Assembly: GCA_034211175.1 (NCBI GenBank)
Contig: JAXHUH010000235.1
Span: 1 to 64,000, forward strand
Length of the DNA: 64,000 nucleotides
DNA from: JAXHUH01 sp034211175
Lineage (GTDB): Bacteria > Actinomycetota > Acidimicrobiia > Acidimicrobiales > CAIXPF01
Reading direction: 5' to 3'
The notes beneath the pieces were generated by a model. That model was not told where the DNA came from. It saw nothing but the letters and a program-made list of their open reading frames with translations, and ran no database searches. Shown here in pieces: positions 7,128 through 16,250 of the stretch. Numbering within the stretch: the stretch's first letter is position 1; each line of letters opens with the position of its first letter. The translations under genes and the position numbers were made by a program.

Positions 7128-10100
7128 TCAGGAGGCGAGCGTCGCCGCGTCGCGGGGGCCGATGGCGAGCTCGAACACCCGCACCCAGCCGGCCGCACCG
7201 ATCTCGAGGTCGCGGAGCATGCCGTCGGCCTCGCGGCGCACCGAGCGGGCCGAGGTGGCGTGCACCGCCTCCAGGGCGTGGGCCTCGGCGAGGCGCACGA
7301 TGGCCTGGGACGTGCGGTCGCCGGTCACGTCGGCAACCTGGCGGGCCGCGCCGAACGTGGCGATCACCTCGCTGGCGTCGCCGCGCACGCCGTGGGCCAG
7401 TCCGGCGGCCATGTGGGCCATCAGGCGGTCGAGGTAGGTGGCGCGGGGCAGGCCGTGGACCCGGTCGGCCGTCGTGACCGCACCGCCGGCGTCGTCGCAG
7501 ACCACCTGGGCGAACGCCAGCGCAGCGAGTGCGTAGGGGCTCACCTCGGTGCCGGCGCGCCGCTCGGCGACCTCGTGGAGCAACGAGGCGGCCTCCTCGA
7601 CCCGGCCGAGCTGGAGCAGCGTGAGCCCGGCGGCGACGGTGCGGTCGTCGGAGCCGATGAACTCGTCGGACACCTCGGCCTCGAGCAGCAGCCCGAGCTG
7701 GGTCTCGGCCCGGTGGACGTCGCCGATCTGCACGGCGGTCGCGGCGACGATGAGGGCGCCGAACTCGTGGCGGGTGTGGCCGCCGCCGAGGACGTTGAAC
7801 CCCTCCTCGAGGATCTTGAACCCCTCCTCGATCCGCCCGGTCGCGACGAGCGCCCGGCCGTGCACGGCCTGGGCCTGGCCGAGCCCGACGGCGTCGCCGA
7901 TGCGGCGGAACAGCGCCCGGGCCTCCTCGGCCCGCTCGACGGCCTCCTCGGTGCGGCCCGACCACAGCAGCACGAGGGCGAGGAGGAGCAGCATCATGCA
8001 CTCGCCGAAGCGGTCACCGCGCTCGTGGGCGTCGGGCAGGATCATCTCGGCGAGGCGCTCGGCCTCGGCGAAGTCGCCCTGGTGGAAGCGGGTGAACGCG
8101 AGGACGCCGTTGGCCCAGCCGAGCCCGGCGGTGTCGCCGATCTCGGCGAAGCGGGCGACCGACTCGTCGAGGCGGGTCTCGGCCTCGGCGATGTGGCCGG
8201 TCAGGTAGGAGATCCACGCCAGGCTCTGCAGCGCCCACGCCTCACCCCGGCGATCGCCGAGGGTCCGGAACCGCTCGAGTGCCTCGGTCGCCGAGGTCTC
8301 GGCCTCGGGGTAGGCGCCCTGGTACATGAGGGTCATGCCGGCCAGGCGCAGCGCCTCGGCCTCACCCTGCTGGTCGCCCATGGTGACGAACCGCTCGAGC
8401 GCCTCGTCGAGGGTCAGCCGGGCCTCGTCGAGCGCACCCTCGCGCTGTTGGACCTCGGCGAGGGCGAGCAGCGCCTGGGCGCGGCCCTGGTCGTCGCCGA
8501 GGGCGTCGGCGTCGGCCAGCGCGGCCTCGATGTCGGCCCGTGCGCCCTCGAGCTCGAACAGCGCCCACCGGGCCTCGGCCCGGCCCAGGTGGTACTCGAG
8601 GCGCAGCGGCGACGGCTCGTCGCCCGCCAGGTCGATGGCCTGGTGGAACAGGCGCCCGGCGAGCAGGTAGATCTCGGCCTGCTTCGCCCGGTTGGCGGCC
8701 TCGGCGATCCAGCTGAGCGCCCGCTCGTTGAGGTCCTCGGGGAGGCCGTCGACGATGCCGACCTCACCGGCGAGGCGGGCGGCCATGCCGTAGTGGTAGG
8801 CGATCGGGTCGACCGAGTTGTCGTCGGGGACCGCGCCGCCGAGGTGGCGCTCGATGTAGCCGGCGATCTCGGCGTGTCGGCGGGCGCGGTCGGCCTTGGT
8901 CAACATGCCGTAGGCGACGTCGCGCACCAGGTCGGAGCGGAACGCCCAGCGCCGCTCGTCGACCTCGAGCAGGTCGGCGGCGTCGAGCGCCTCGAGCACG
9001 GTCGGCAGCTCGTTGCCGTCCAGGTAGGGCTTGCCCATGCGGGCGATCGCCGCCACCGGGCCGCTGCGACCGAAGACCGCGGCGTCGTCGATCACGCTGC
9101 GCTGGGTCGGGTTGAGCCGGTCGAGGCGGGCGGCGACGAGGCCGCGCAGCGTCTCGGGCAGCTCGGAATCGATGTCGACCGGGCGCTCCTCGCCGGTGCG
9201 GGTCAGCAGCGCGACCAGCTCCTCGAGGAAGAACGGGTTGCCGCCGCTGCGGGCGAGCAGGGCCTCGCGGACCTCGTCGTCGAGCTCGATCCCGCCGACG
9301 AGCTGGTCGAGCAGCTCCCCGGCCGCGGCGCCGTCGAGCGGGTCGACGTTGAGGACGACGTCGTTGTGGCGGCCGCTGCGGGGCGACCACCGGCGATCGA
9401 TCACGTGACGGGCCGTCGCCACCAGGGCGAACGGCGAGCGGGCCAGCGCGTCGAGCAGCTGGTCCAGCATCTCGAGCACGAGGTCGTCGGCCCAGTGGAG
9501 GTCGGCGAGGCGCACGAGCACCGGCTGGTCGGCGGCGAGGCCCTCGAAGAAGTCGGCGACCGCCCGGGCCGCCTCCTCGCGGGCGACCTGGGGCTCGACG
9601 TCGCGCAGCATCGCCTCGTAACCCATGAGCGAAAGCAGCCCGCGGGTCACCTGGGCGGTGCGGGGCGAGCCGTCCTCCTCGCCGATGGCCCGGGCGACGG
9701 CCAGGGTCACGGCGTCGCGGGCCGTCTTCAGCGGCGCGTCGGGGGCGAGATCACACGCCTCGCGCAGCGCGGCGCCGAGCGGGTACCAGACGTTGGCCTC
9801 GCCGTAGGGCACGCAGCGGCCCTCGAGCACCAGCGCGTCCTGGGCGCCCTCGGCCCACTCGGCGAGCTCGTCGGCCAGGCGGGTCTTGCCGACGCCGGCC
9901 TCGCCGAACAGCAGGAGCAGCGCGGCCCGCCCGCGGCGGAACGTGACCCGCAGGGCGTGGCGCAGGAGCGTGATCTCGGCGTCGCGGCCGACGAGGCGAC
10001 CGCGCCAGCTGCGGGGCCGGCGCCCGGGAAGCAGCAGCGTGTCGGTCGCCAGCCACGCGGGCACGACCTCCTCGCGACCCCGGGCGTTGAGCGGGCCGAC

Positions 10101-10664
10101 CGGCTCGTACACGACGACCTCGCGGGTCGCCTCGAACGTCTGCGGCCCGACCAGCACCTGGCCCGGCTGGGCGGCCTGCTGGAGGCGGTTGGCCGTGTTC
10201 ACGACGTCGCCGACGGCGGTGTACTCGCCGCCGGCGCGCATCGGCCCGGTGAGCACCTCGCCGGTGTTGACCCCGATCCGCATGCGGATGTCGAGGCCGA
10301 CCTCCATGGCGTAGGAGGCGAGGGTCTGCTGCATCTGCAGCGCGGCCCGCACGGCCCGCTCGGGGTCGTCCTCGTTGGCGACCGGCGCACCGAAGAGGGC
10401 GACGACGGCGTCGCCGATGATCTTGTCGACCCGGCCACCGAAGTCGGCGATGTCGCGCACCAGCCGCTCGAAGCCACGATCGACGATCGCCTTGACCTGC
10501 TCGGGGTCGGCCGACTCGGCCATCGCGGTGAAGCCGACGAGGTCGGCGAACAGCACGGTCGCGACGCGACGCTCGTCCGCGCGGGCGCGACTCTGCTCCG
10601 TCCCGCAGGACGGGCAGAAGCGGCTTCCGGCCGGAACGACCGCCCGGCACGCCCGACAGTGCAT
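7128..10664 (-). CDS. Adenylate cyclase-like protein with AAA/STAND ATPase and TPR repeats
   Basis: 1,178-residue soluble signalling protein. It begins with a four-cysteine zinc ribbon (C3, C6, C17, C20). A class III nucleotide cyclase domain follows (about 30-210) with the metal-binding aspartates in LFADLVGFT and KIIGDAVVALFG. Next is a STAND/MalT-like ATPase with P-loop GEAGVGKT near residue 253, then a long helical array of TPR-type units to the C terminus. Such proteins are thought to make cAMP or act as regulatory scaffolds gated by ATP; the trigger is unknown. The ATG at 10664 is preferred because TATGCT at 10672-10677 lies 7 bases before it, while the upstream in-frame ATG at 10676 falls inside that box. 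It is divergent from the sensor kinase at 10822. Confidence 0.88.
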   Translation of the reverse strand: MHCRACRAVVPAGSRFCPSCGTEQSRARADERRVATVLFADLVGFTAMAESADPEQVKAIVDRGFERLVRDIADFGGRVDKIIGDAVVALFGAPVANEDDPERAVRAALQMQQTLASYAMEVGLDIRMRIGVNTGEVLTGPMRAGGEYTAVGDVVNTANRLQQAAQPGQVLVGPQTFEATREVVVYEPVGPLNARGREEVVPAWLATDTLLLPGRRPRSWRGRLVGRDAEITLLRHALRVTFRRGRAALLLLFGEAGVGKTRLADELAEWAEGAQDALVLEGRCVPYGEANVWYPLGAALREACDLAPDAPLKTARDAVTLAVARAIGEEDGSPRTAQVTRGLLSLMGYEAMLRDVEPQVAREEAARAVADFFEGLAADQPVLVRLADLHWADDLVLEMLDQLLDALARSPFALVATARHVIDRRWSPRSGRHNDVVLNVDPLDGAAAGELLDQLVGGIELDDEVREALLARSGGNPFFLEELVALLTRTGEERPVDIDSELPETLRGLVAARLDRLNPTQRSVIDDAAVFGRSGPVAAIARMGKPYLDGNELPTVLEALDAADLLEVDERRWAFRSDLVRDVAYGMLTKADRARRHAEIAGYIERHLGGAVPDDNSVDPIAYHYGMAARLAGEVGIVDGLPEDLNERALSWIAEAANRAKQAEIYLLAGRLFHQAIDLAGDEPSPLRLEYHLGRAEARWALFELEGARADIEAALADADALGDDQGRAQALLALAEVQQREGALDEARLTLDEALERFVTMGDQQGEAEALRLAGMTLMYQGAYPEAETSATEALERFRTLGDRRGEAWALQSLAWISYLTGHIAEAETRLDESVARFAEIGDTAGLGWANGVLAFTRFHQGDFAEAERLAEMILPDAHERGDRFGECMMLLLLALVLLWSGRTEEAVERAEEARALFRRIGDAVGLGQAQAVHGRALVATGRIEEGFKILEEGFNVLGGGHTRHEFGALIVAATAVQIGDVHRAETQLGLLLEAEVSDEFIGSDDRTVAAGLTLLQLGRVEEAASLLHEVAERRAGTEVSPYALAALAFAQVVCDDAGGAVTTADRVHGLPRATYLDRLMAHMAAGLAHGVRGDASEVIATFGAARQVADVTGDRTSQAIVRLAEAHALEAVHATSARSVRREADGMLRDLEIGAAGWVRVFELAIGPRDAATLAS

Positions 10665-10671
10665 GACTTGC

Positions 10672-10677
10672 AGCATA
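10672..10677 (-). promoter_or_regulatory. Candidate leaderless -10 box (TATGCT)
   Basis: On the minus strand TATGCT is followed by 7 bases and then the ATG at 10664. It fixes the start of the cyclase gene and excludes the ATG at 10676. Confidence 0.55.
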
Positions 10678-10809
10678 CGACCAGTCCGAGGGAGGAGCCG
10701 GCCCGACGGATACCGGATCGTTGCTGCCTCCCCCTGATCATCCCAGAGTCGGACGGGCGACACCCGACCTTCATCACCCGGGCTGACGATCGTCGCCACC
10801 GACGATCGC

Positions 10810-10815
10810 TACGGT
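10810..10815 (+). promoter_or_regulatory. Candidate leaderless -10 box (TACGGT)
   Basis: TACGGT ends 6 bases before the GTG at 10822 of the kinase gene. Upstream, GACGATCG occurs twice within 20 bases, a possible binding site for the adjacent response regulator (inference). Confidence 0.55.
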
Positions 10816-10821
10816 TGCGGC

Positions 10822-12063
10822 GTGTACCCCACCGAGCGCGCGGCCCGATCGTCGGTGATCGAGCGGGTGCGCCGCTGGTTCGTCGCCGAGCCACTCGCGG
10901 CCGACGGCGCACTCGCCGCCGTCGTCTTCTCGACGGTCGTCATCGCGCTCGCCGTCGACCCGCCGCCGACCTGGGGCGCCGCGGAGCTCGTCGGGATGGT
11001 GCTGTTGGTGGCCTGCCACGCGGCCATCGCGTTGCGCCGGGTGCACCCCGTGCTGTCGCTGTGGATCGCGGTGCCGGCCAACCTGACGATGCTCGCGATG
11101 GACGTCCTGGTCCCGACGATCTTCCCGATGATCATCGGCTTCTACTCGGTCGCCGCCAACGTCGAGCGGGACCGCTCGGCCCGGATCATCGCTCCCGCGT
11201 TCGCGCTGATCAGCCTCGTCTTCCTCTCCGGGATCCTCGACGACGAGGTCGAGGTCTCGCTCTCCGACGTGCTGAGCGCACTGCTGATCTTCGCCACCGC
11301 GTGGATCCTCGGCACCAGCCTGCGCACCCGCCGGCGGCTGTTCGAGAGCCTGGAGCAGCGGGCCCGGGAGGCCGAGGCCCGGCGGGTGGAGGACTCCCGG
11401 CGGGCGGTCATCGACGAACGGCACCGGATCGCCAGGGAGCTGCACGATATCGTCGCCCACTCCATGAGCGTGATGGTCGTCCAGGCCACGGCGGCCCGCC
11501 GTGTGCTCCACAAGTCCCCCGACCAGGCCGACGAGGCGATCGGGTCGATCGAGGCGACCGGCCGCGAGGCGCTCGGCGAGATGCGACGGCTCCTCGGGGT
11601 GCTGCGCACCGACGGGAACGGCGAGGCGAACGGGGCCGGCGGACCGGGCGAGCGGGCACCCCAGCCGGGCCTGGTGCGGCTGCCCCAGCTGCTCCAGCAG
11701 TGCCGCGAGGCCGGCCTCACCATCACCCAGGCGACGACCGGCACCGAGCGGGCGTTGCCGGCCGGCGTCGATCTCACCGCCTACCGGGTGCTGCAGGAGG
11801 CGCTGACCAACGCCATCAAGCACGCCGGGCCGGCCCACGTCGACGTCGCCCTGCGCTACGAGGACGACCGGCTCGTGATCGAGGTGAACGACGACGGCCA
11901 CGGTGCCGCCGCCTTCGATCCCGACGCCGACCCGGGCCACGGGATGATCGGCATGCGGGAGCGGGTCGAGCTGTTCGGCGGCCACCTCGGCGCCGGGCCC
12001 CGCGCCGGCGGCGGCTACGCCGTGCGGGCCGAGCTGCCGATCGCGTCGAGCGGGCTCACGTGA
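10822..12063 (+). CDS. Sensor histidine kinase (NarL/DesK-type, HisKA_3)
   Basis: Membrane sensor kinase of 413 residues that phosphorylates the regulator encoded immediately downstream. The N-terminal half contains four to five hydrophobic segments (for example AALAAVVFSTVVIALAV and FALISLVFLSGIL) and little extracytoplasmic sequence. It may therefore sense membrane state rather than a soluble ligand. A linker coiled coil leads to the HisKA_3 dimerisation box IARELHDIVAHS with phospho-acceptor His208. The C-terminal HATPase_c domain shows the N box VLQEALTNAIKHA, the G1 motif DDGHG and the G2 motif GHGMIGMRERV. Its stop overlaps the GTG of the regulator gene, so the two are translationally coupled. 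The stimulus is unknown. Confidence 0.93.
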   Translation: MYPTERAARSSVIERVRRWFVAEPLAADGALAAVVFSTVVIALAVDPPPTWGAAELVGMVLLVACHAAIALRRVHPVLSLWIAVPANLTMLAMDVLVPTIFPMIIGFYSVAANVERDRSARIIAPAFALISLVFLSGILDDEVEVSLSDVLSALLIFATAWILGTSLRTRRRLFESLEQRAREAEARRVEDSRRAVIDERHRIARELHDIVAHSMSVMVVQATAARRVLHKSPDQADEAIGSIEATGREALGEMRRLLGVLRTDGNGEANGAGGPGERAPQPGLVRLPQLLQQCREAGLTITQATTGTERALPAGVDLTAYRVLQEALTNAIKHAGPAHVDVALRYEDDRLVIEVNDDGHGAAAFDPDADPGHGMIGMRERVELFGGHLGAGPRAGGGYAVRAELPIASSGLT

Positions 12064-12740
12064 GCACACCGGTGTCGGGCTCGATCACCGCGGTCGTCGT
12101 CGACGACCAGGCCCTCGTGCGCGCCGGGTTCCGCATGATCCTCGACGCCGAGGACGACATCGACGTGATCGGCGAGGCGGCCGACGGCCGGGAGGCGATC
12201 GACGCCGCCCGGCGCCTGCGGCCCGACGTCGTGCTGATGGACATCCGGATGCCGAACGTCGACGGGGTCGAGGCCACCCGGGTCATCGCGGCCACCGCCG
12301 ACGCCCCGACGGTGCTGATCCTCACCACCTTCGACCTCGACGAGTACGTCTACGCCGCGCTGCGCGCCGGGGCGTCGGGGTTCCTGCTCAAGGACACCCC
12401 GGCAGACGACCTCGCCGCCGCGGTGCGGGTCCTCGCCCGCGGCGACGCCCTCATCGCGCCGTCGATCACCCGGCGGCTCCTGGCCGAGTTCATGGCCGCG
12501 GGCCCGCCGGAGCCGGGCACCGACCGGGCCGCGCTGGAACGGCTGACCGAGCGCGAGACCGAGGTCCTGACGCTGATGGCCCGGGGCCTGTCCAACGGCG
12601 AGATCGCCGACGAGCTGATCCTGGGCGAGGCGACGATCAAGACCCACGTGAGCCGGGTGCTGATGAAGCTCGGCGCCCGCGACCGGGTCCAGGCCGTGAT
12701 CGCCGCCTACGAGACCGGCCTGGTCACCCCCGGCCAGTGA
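12060..12740 (+). CDS. LuxR/NarL-family response regulator
   Basis: DNA-binding response regulator of 226 residues. The receiver domain has the acidic pair Asp15-Asp16, phospho-acceptor Asp61 in VLMDIRMPNVDG and the conserved Lys in GFLLKDT. The C-terminal LuxR-type helix-turn-helix is ERETEVLTLMARGLSNGEIA followed by ATIKTHVSRVL. The GTG start overlaps the kinase stop (GTGA), and its own stop overlaps the GTG of the next gene, making a three-gene operon. Target genes cannot be read from the sequence; the divergent cyclase gene and the operon itself are the nearest candidates. Confidence 0.94.
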   Translation: MSTPVSGSITAVVVDDQALVRAGFRMILDAEDDIDVIGEAADGREAIDAARRLRPDVVLMDIRMPNVDGVEATRVIAATADAPTVLILTTFDLDEYVYAALRAGASGFLLKDTPADDLAAAVRVLARGDALIAPSITRRLLAEFMAAGPPEPGTDRAALERLTERETEVLTLMARGLSNGEIADELILGEATIKTHVSRVLMKLGARDRVQAVIAAYETGLVTPGQ

Positions 12741-13360
12741 CCGACGACCACGACGCCGGGGACGCGGCAGCCGATCCCGATCCCGCCGCGGTCCGCGACG
12801 CCGTCGCCGATGCGCTCCGGGCCCGGTTCCCGCACGTCGCGTTCGACGTCGTCGACGACAGCCTCCCCGGCGACGAGACCGGCGAGGTCCGCCTCACCTG
12901 GCGTCGCACCGACCGATGGGCACCCGACCCCGGCGCGGATGCCGCCGGCGGGCCCGATCACGATGCGCCGTCGCCCGACGAGCAGGTCGCGGCGGTGCTG
13001 GCCACGTTCGTGTTCGCCGGTGGTGAACCATCGGACGAGGAGCTCGACCTGGCCACCATGGGCGCCGCCGGGCGACGCACCGTCGAAGAGCACCGCGGCG
13101 CACTGATCGAGGACCTGGCCACCCGCCGACGCACCGCGGACCGGGGCCGGCTCGGCGACCCGGCGATCTGGACCGCCGAGCGCTGGGCGGCGGCGATCGA
13201 CGCCATCCGCGGGGCCGACGTCGCGGCCGGCGACCAAACGGCCGCGATCACACCCGCCGGGGCCGCGGCCGCGAGGCTGCGCGGCGGCCTCTACGAACGG
13301 CTCGCGACGTTGCTCGAGCTGCCACCCGACCCGGGCGGCGGCGCCCGCGACGAACGCTGA
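12737..13360 (+). CDS. Hypothetical protein in the two-component operon
   Basis: Unrecognised acidic, Ala-rich soluble protein of 207 residues with no membrane segment or signal peptide. The GTG start overlaps the stop of the response-regulator gene (GTGA), a strong sign of co-translation. Sections such as VRDAVADALRARFPHVAFDVV and IWTAERWAAAIDAIRGADV look like ordinary folded helices and strands, but no family motif is visible. It may modulate the two-component system, or merely be co-expressed. A strong hairpin directly after the stop ends the operon. Confidence 0.65.
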   Translation: MTDDHDAGDAAADPDPAAVRDAVADALRARFPHVAFDVVDDSLPGDETGEVRLTWRRTDRWAPDPGADAAGGPDHDAPSPDEQVAAVLATFVFAGGEPSDEELDLATMGAAGRRTVEEHRGALIEDLATRRRTADRGRLGDPAIWTAERWAAAIDAIRGADVAAGDQTAAITPAGAAAARLRGGLYERLATLLELPPDPGGGARDER

Positions 13361-13384
13361 CCGGCCCCTCCCGGGCGGGGCCGG
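13361..13384 (+). terminator. GC-rich hairpin ending the two-component operon
   Basis: CCGGCCCC and GGGGCCGG form a perfect 8-bp stem around an 8-base loop, starting at the first base after the stop codon. There is no T-run. Confidence 0.55.
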
Positions 13385-13407
13385 CCGCCGAAGGCCGCGC
13401 GCGGGCC

Positions 13408-13413
13408 TAGGCT
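13408..13413 (+). promoter_or_regulatory. Candidate -10 box (TAGGCT) for the orphan permease
   Basis: TAGGCT, the same hexamer as before lhgO, lies 46 bases before the ATG at 13460 and after the preceding hairpin. It implies separate transcription of the permease gene. Confidence 0.35.
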
Positions 13414-13459
13414 GATCGGGGCCGGTGCGGCACCGCTGCCGCCCGCCCGCCCCTCCGCC

Positions 13460-16153
13460 ATGACACTGGTCATCCTCCGCGGCCTGCTCGCGCACAAGAC
13501 CCGACTGCTCACCACCGCCCTGGCCGTCACCCTCGGGGTCGCGATGGTCTCGGGCACGCTCGTCCTGTCGGACACGATCAGCCAGACCCTCGGGCGGACG
13601 CTGGCCGACCAGAACGCCGGGATCGACGCCGTCGTCCGCCAGACCGCGGTGCTGCGGACGTCGTTCGGCGACCAGCGCACCCGGCTCCCCCAGGCGGTGC
13701 TGGCCACCGTCACCGCCACCGACGGCGTCGCCGCCGCCGAGGGCACCATCGAGGGCTACGCCCAGGTCGTCGACCCCTCCGGGGACCCGATCGGCGAGGG
13801 CCGCGACTCGATCGGTCGCAACTGGCCCGAGATCGACGAGCGCAACCCGTGGGTGCTGGTCGAGGGCCGGCCGCCCGAGACCCCCGACGAGGTCGTGGTC
13901 GACCAGTGGACGGCGGACGCCGCCGGCGTCGGGGTCGGCGACCCGGTGCGGCTCCTGCTCGCCACCGAGGGCAGGGACATGACCGTCGCCGGTGTCGCCC
14001 GGTTCGGCGACCGCGACTCGCCGGTGGAGACCTCGGTCGTGCTCTTCGAGACCCGCACCGCGCAGGAGCTGGTCGGCCAACGCCGCGAGCTCGACGCCAT
14101 CGTCGTCACCGCCGACCCGGGCGTCGGGCCCGACGAGCTGGTCGAGCGGCTCACCACCACGCTCCCCGACGGCGTCGAGGCGGTCACCGCCGACCAGTAC
14201 AACGAGGACCAGCGCAACGAGCAGCAGGCCGGCCTCGTCCTCGTCGAGCAGGTCCTGGTCGTGTTCTCGACGATCGCCCTGCTCACCGCCAGCCTGCTGA
14301 TCCACAACACGTTCACCATCACCGTGACCCAGCGGACCCGGGAGCTGGCACTGCTGCGGTGCCTCGGCGGGAGCCGCCGCCAGGTCCTCGGCTCGGTGCT
14401 GATCGAGGCCGCCATCGTCGGCGTCCTGGCCGCCGGTGTCGGGATCGTCGCCGGCATCGCCATCGCCGGGCTCCTCCAACAGGTGGTGACGACGATCGGC
14501 TTCGTCGCGCCCGCAGCCGGGACCGTGCTCCACCCCCGCACCGTGCTCGCCGGGCTGGCGGCCGGCGTCGGCGTGACCCTGGTGGCGTCGACCGTGCCGG
14601 CGTGGCGGGCGGCGCGGGTGCTGCCCGTCGCCGCGCTGCGGGAGGTGGCGGCGGAGAAGCCGCGGGTGCCGTGGCGGCGCACCGTCGTCGGCATCGTGGC
14701 GCTGATCGTGTCCGGGTTCTTCCTCGCCGCCGGCCTCGGCGTCGGCCGGCCCGTCGGGGAGACGTCGGTGGTGCTCGTCGGCATCGCCGGGGTCGGCGTG
14801 CTCCTCGGCCAGGCCCTCGTCGGTCCCGCGCTGGCCAGGCCGGCGTCGACGGTCGTGGGCCGGGCGCCGACGGGGTGGGCCATCGTGACCGCCGGGGCGA
14901 TCGCCGCGACCGCCGGGCTGTTCATCCTGTTGGGCTCGCTGGTCGACGGGTTCGCGGTCGGGATCCCGCTCGCCGTGCTGATCGCCGGCGCCGCGGCGCT
15001 GCTCGTCCCCACCGGGTTCGCGGCGTTCGGGGTAGGGGCCAAGCTCGGTCGGGAGAACGTGGTCCGCAACCCCCGGCGGACGGCGTCGACCGCCGCCGCG
15101 CTCAGCCTCGGCGTCGCCGTCGTGGCCGTGTTCCTGGTGATCGCCGACTCGGTGCGGACCTCGGTCGACTCGGCGGTCGACGACTCGTTCCGGGGCGACT
15201 ACGTGATCGACTCGAGCCGCTCGGGCCTCAACCCCGATGTCGCCGCCAGCCTCGACGCGCTCGAGGAGGTCGACGTCGCCGTCGGGATCCGCCGCAACCT
15301 GGCCCGCATCGGCGAGGGGTCCCCGGCCGCCGAGGCGATCCCCGCGGCCGACGTCACCAAGCTCGCCCGGGTGATCGACTTCGGCGTGGTCGAGGGGTCG
15401 GTCGAGAACCTCGGCCCCGAGTCGATCGCCGTGCAGGTCGACCGGGCCCGGGCCGAGGGCTGGGTCGTCGGCGAGCGGGTGCCGGTCGAGTTCGCCACCA
15501 CCGGCACCCACCTCTACGAGGTCGGGATGCTGTTCGAGGACTCGGGCCTGGCCAACACCCAGGTCCTGTTCCCGATCGAGGCGTTCGAGGCGAACTTCGC
15601 CGACCAGCTCGACTACTTCGTGTTCGTCGCGCTCACCGAGTTCGCCGACCCGTGGCTGGCGCGGGCCCACGTCCAGGAGATCGTGAACGAGTTCCCTGCG
15701 GCGCGGGTGCTCGACGTCGAGCAGTTCAAGGCGTCGAGCACCGCCCAGATCGACGAGGTGGTGGGCCTCGTGTTCGCCGTGCTGTTCCTGGCGGTGATCG
15801 TGGCGCTGCTCGGGATCACCAACACGCTGGCGCTGTCGGTGCTGGAGCGGACCCGGGAGCTGGGGTTGCTGCGGGCGCTGGGGATGACGCCCGACCAGCT
15901 GCGGGACACGGTGCGGTGGGAGTCGGTCATCATCGCCCTGACCGGCACGTTGCTGGGGGTGGCGACCGGGACGCTGTTCGGCTGGGCCATCGTCCGCTCC
16001 CTGGAGGACACCGGCGTGCGCAACGCGTCGGTCCCGGTGACCCAGCTGATCCTGGCCATGGTCGTCGGCGCCCTCGTCGGCGTCGCCGCCTCGGTCCTCC
16101 CCGCCCGCCGCGCCTCCAAGCTCGACGTGTTGGAAGCGCTCGCCACCACCTGA
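13460..16153 (+). CDS. FtsX/MacB-type ABC permease without adjacent ATPase
   Basis: 897-residue membrane permease, a paralogue of the protein at 1091-3640. It has the same N-terminal pattern (LLTTALAVTLGVAMVSGTLV), a first extracytoplasmic domain and an FtsX domain near 265-395 (QRTRELALLRCLGGS). A central block with four hydrophobic segments follows, then a second extracytoplasmic domain and a C-terminal FtsX domain near 765-890 (LERTRELGLLRALGM). No ATPase gene lies next to it. It may share the ATPase at 232-987 or use one encoded elsewhere (inference). Its own promoter and a preceding terminator separate it from the two-component operon. Two long palindromes follow the stop codon. Confidence 0.9.
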   Translation: MTLVILRGLLAHKTRLLTTALAVTLGVAMVSGTLVLSDTISQTLGRTLADQNAGIDAVVRQTAVLRTSFGDQRTRLPQAVLATVTATDGVAAAEGTIEGYAQVVDPSGDPIGEGRDSIGRNWPEIDERNPWVLVEGRPPETPDEVVVDQWTADAAGVGVGDPVRLLLATEGRDMTVAGVARFGDRDSPVETSVVLFETRTAQELVGQRRELDAIVVTADPGVGPDELVERLTTTLPDGVEAVTADQYNEDQRNEQQAGLVLVEQVLVVFSTIALLTASLLIHNTFTITVTQRTRELALLRCLGGSRRQVLGSVLIEAAIVGVLAAGVGIVAGIAIAGLLQQVVTTIGFVAPAAGTVLHPRTVLAGLAAGVGVTLVASTVPAWRAARVLPVAALREVAAEKPRVPWRRTVVGIVALIVSGFFLAAGLGVGRPVGETSVVLVGIAGVGVLLGQALVGPALARPASTVVGRAPTGWAIVTAGAIAATAGLFILLGSLVDGFAVGIPLAVLIAGAAALLVPTGFAAFGVGAKLGRENVVRNPRRTASTAAALSLGVAVVAVFLVIADSVRTSVDSAVDDSFRGDYVIDSSRSGLNPDVAASLDALEEVDVAVGIRRNLARIGEGSPAAEAIPAADVTKLARVIDFGVVEGSVENLGPESIAVQVDRARAEGWVVGERVPVEFATTGTHLYEVGMLFEDSGLANTQVLFPIEAFEANFADQLDYFVFVALTEFADPWLARAHVQEIVNEFPAARVLDVEQFKASSTAQIDEVVGLVFAVLFLAVIVALLGITNTLALSVLERTRELGLLRALGMTPDQLRDTVRWESVIIALTGTLLGVATGTLFGWAIVRSLEDTGVRNASVPVTQLILAMVVGALVGVAASVLPARRASKLDVLEALATT

Positions 16154-16190
16154 CCCTCCCCTGGCCAACGCGCCGAGCCCGAACCCACCC

Positions 16191-16242
16191 GGTTCTGGAC
16201 CGCGCCGAGTGCCACCGGTGGCAGAATCCGCGGTCCAGAACC
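16191..16242. repeat. Long composite palindrome, copy A1
   Basis: Outer arms GGTTCTGGACCGCG and CGCGGTCCAGAACC are perfect 14-bp complements, and the centre TGCCACCGGTGGCA is itself a 14-base palindrome. Only two 5-base blocks are unpaired. It starts 37 bases after the permease stop and would fold into a long hairpin on either strand. Terminator, REP-like element and structured RNA are all possible. Confidence 0.85.
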
Positions 16243-16250
16243 CCGACCAA

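Noticed and set aside
6951..12740. A 5.8-kb open frame on the plus strand running across several loci
   Set aside because: It lies antisense to the cyclase gene and out of frame with the kinase. Such long shadow frames are expected from strong third-position GC bias. Only its last part, the response regulator, is real.
12707..16168. Long minus-strand frame opposite the orphan permease and regulator operon
   Set aside because: The translation is rich in Arg/Gly/Asp/His with no domains, while the plus strand encodes clear membrane and regulator proteins.
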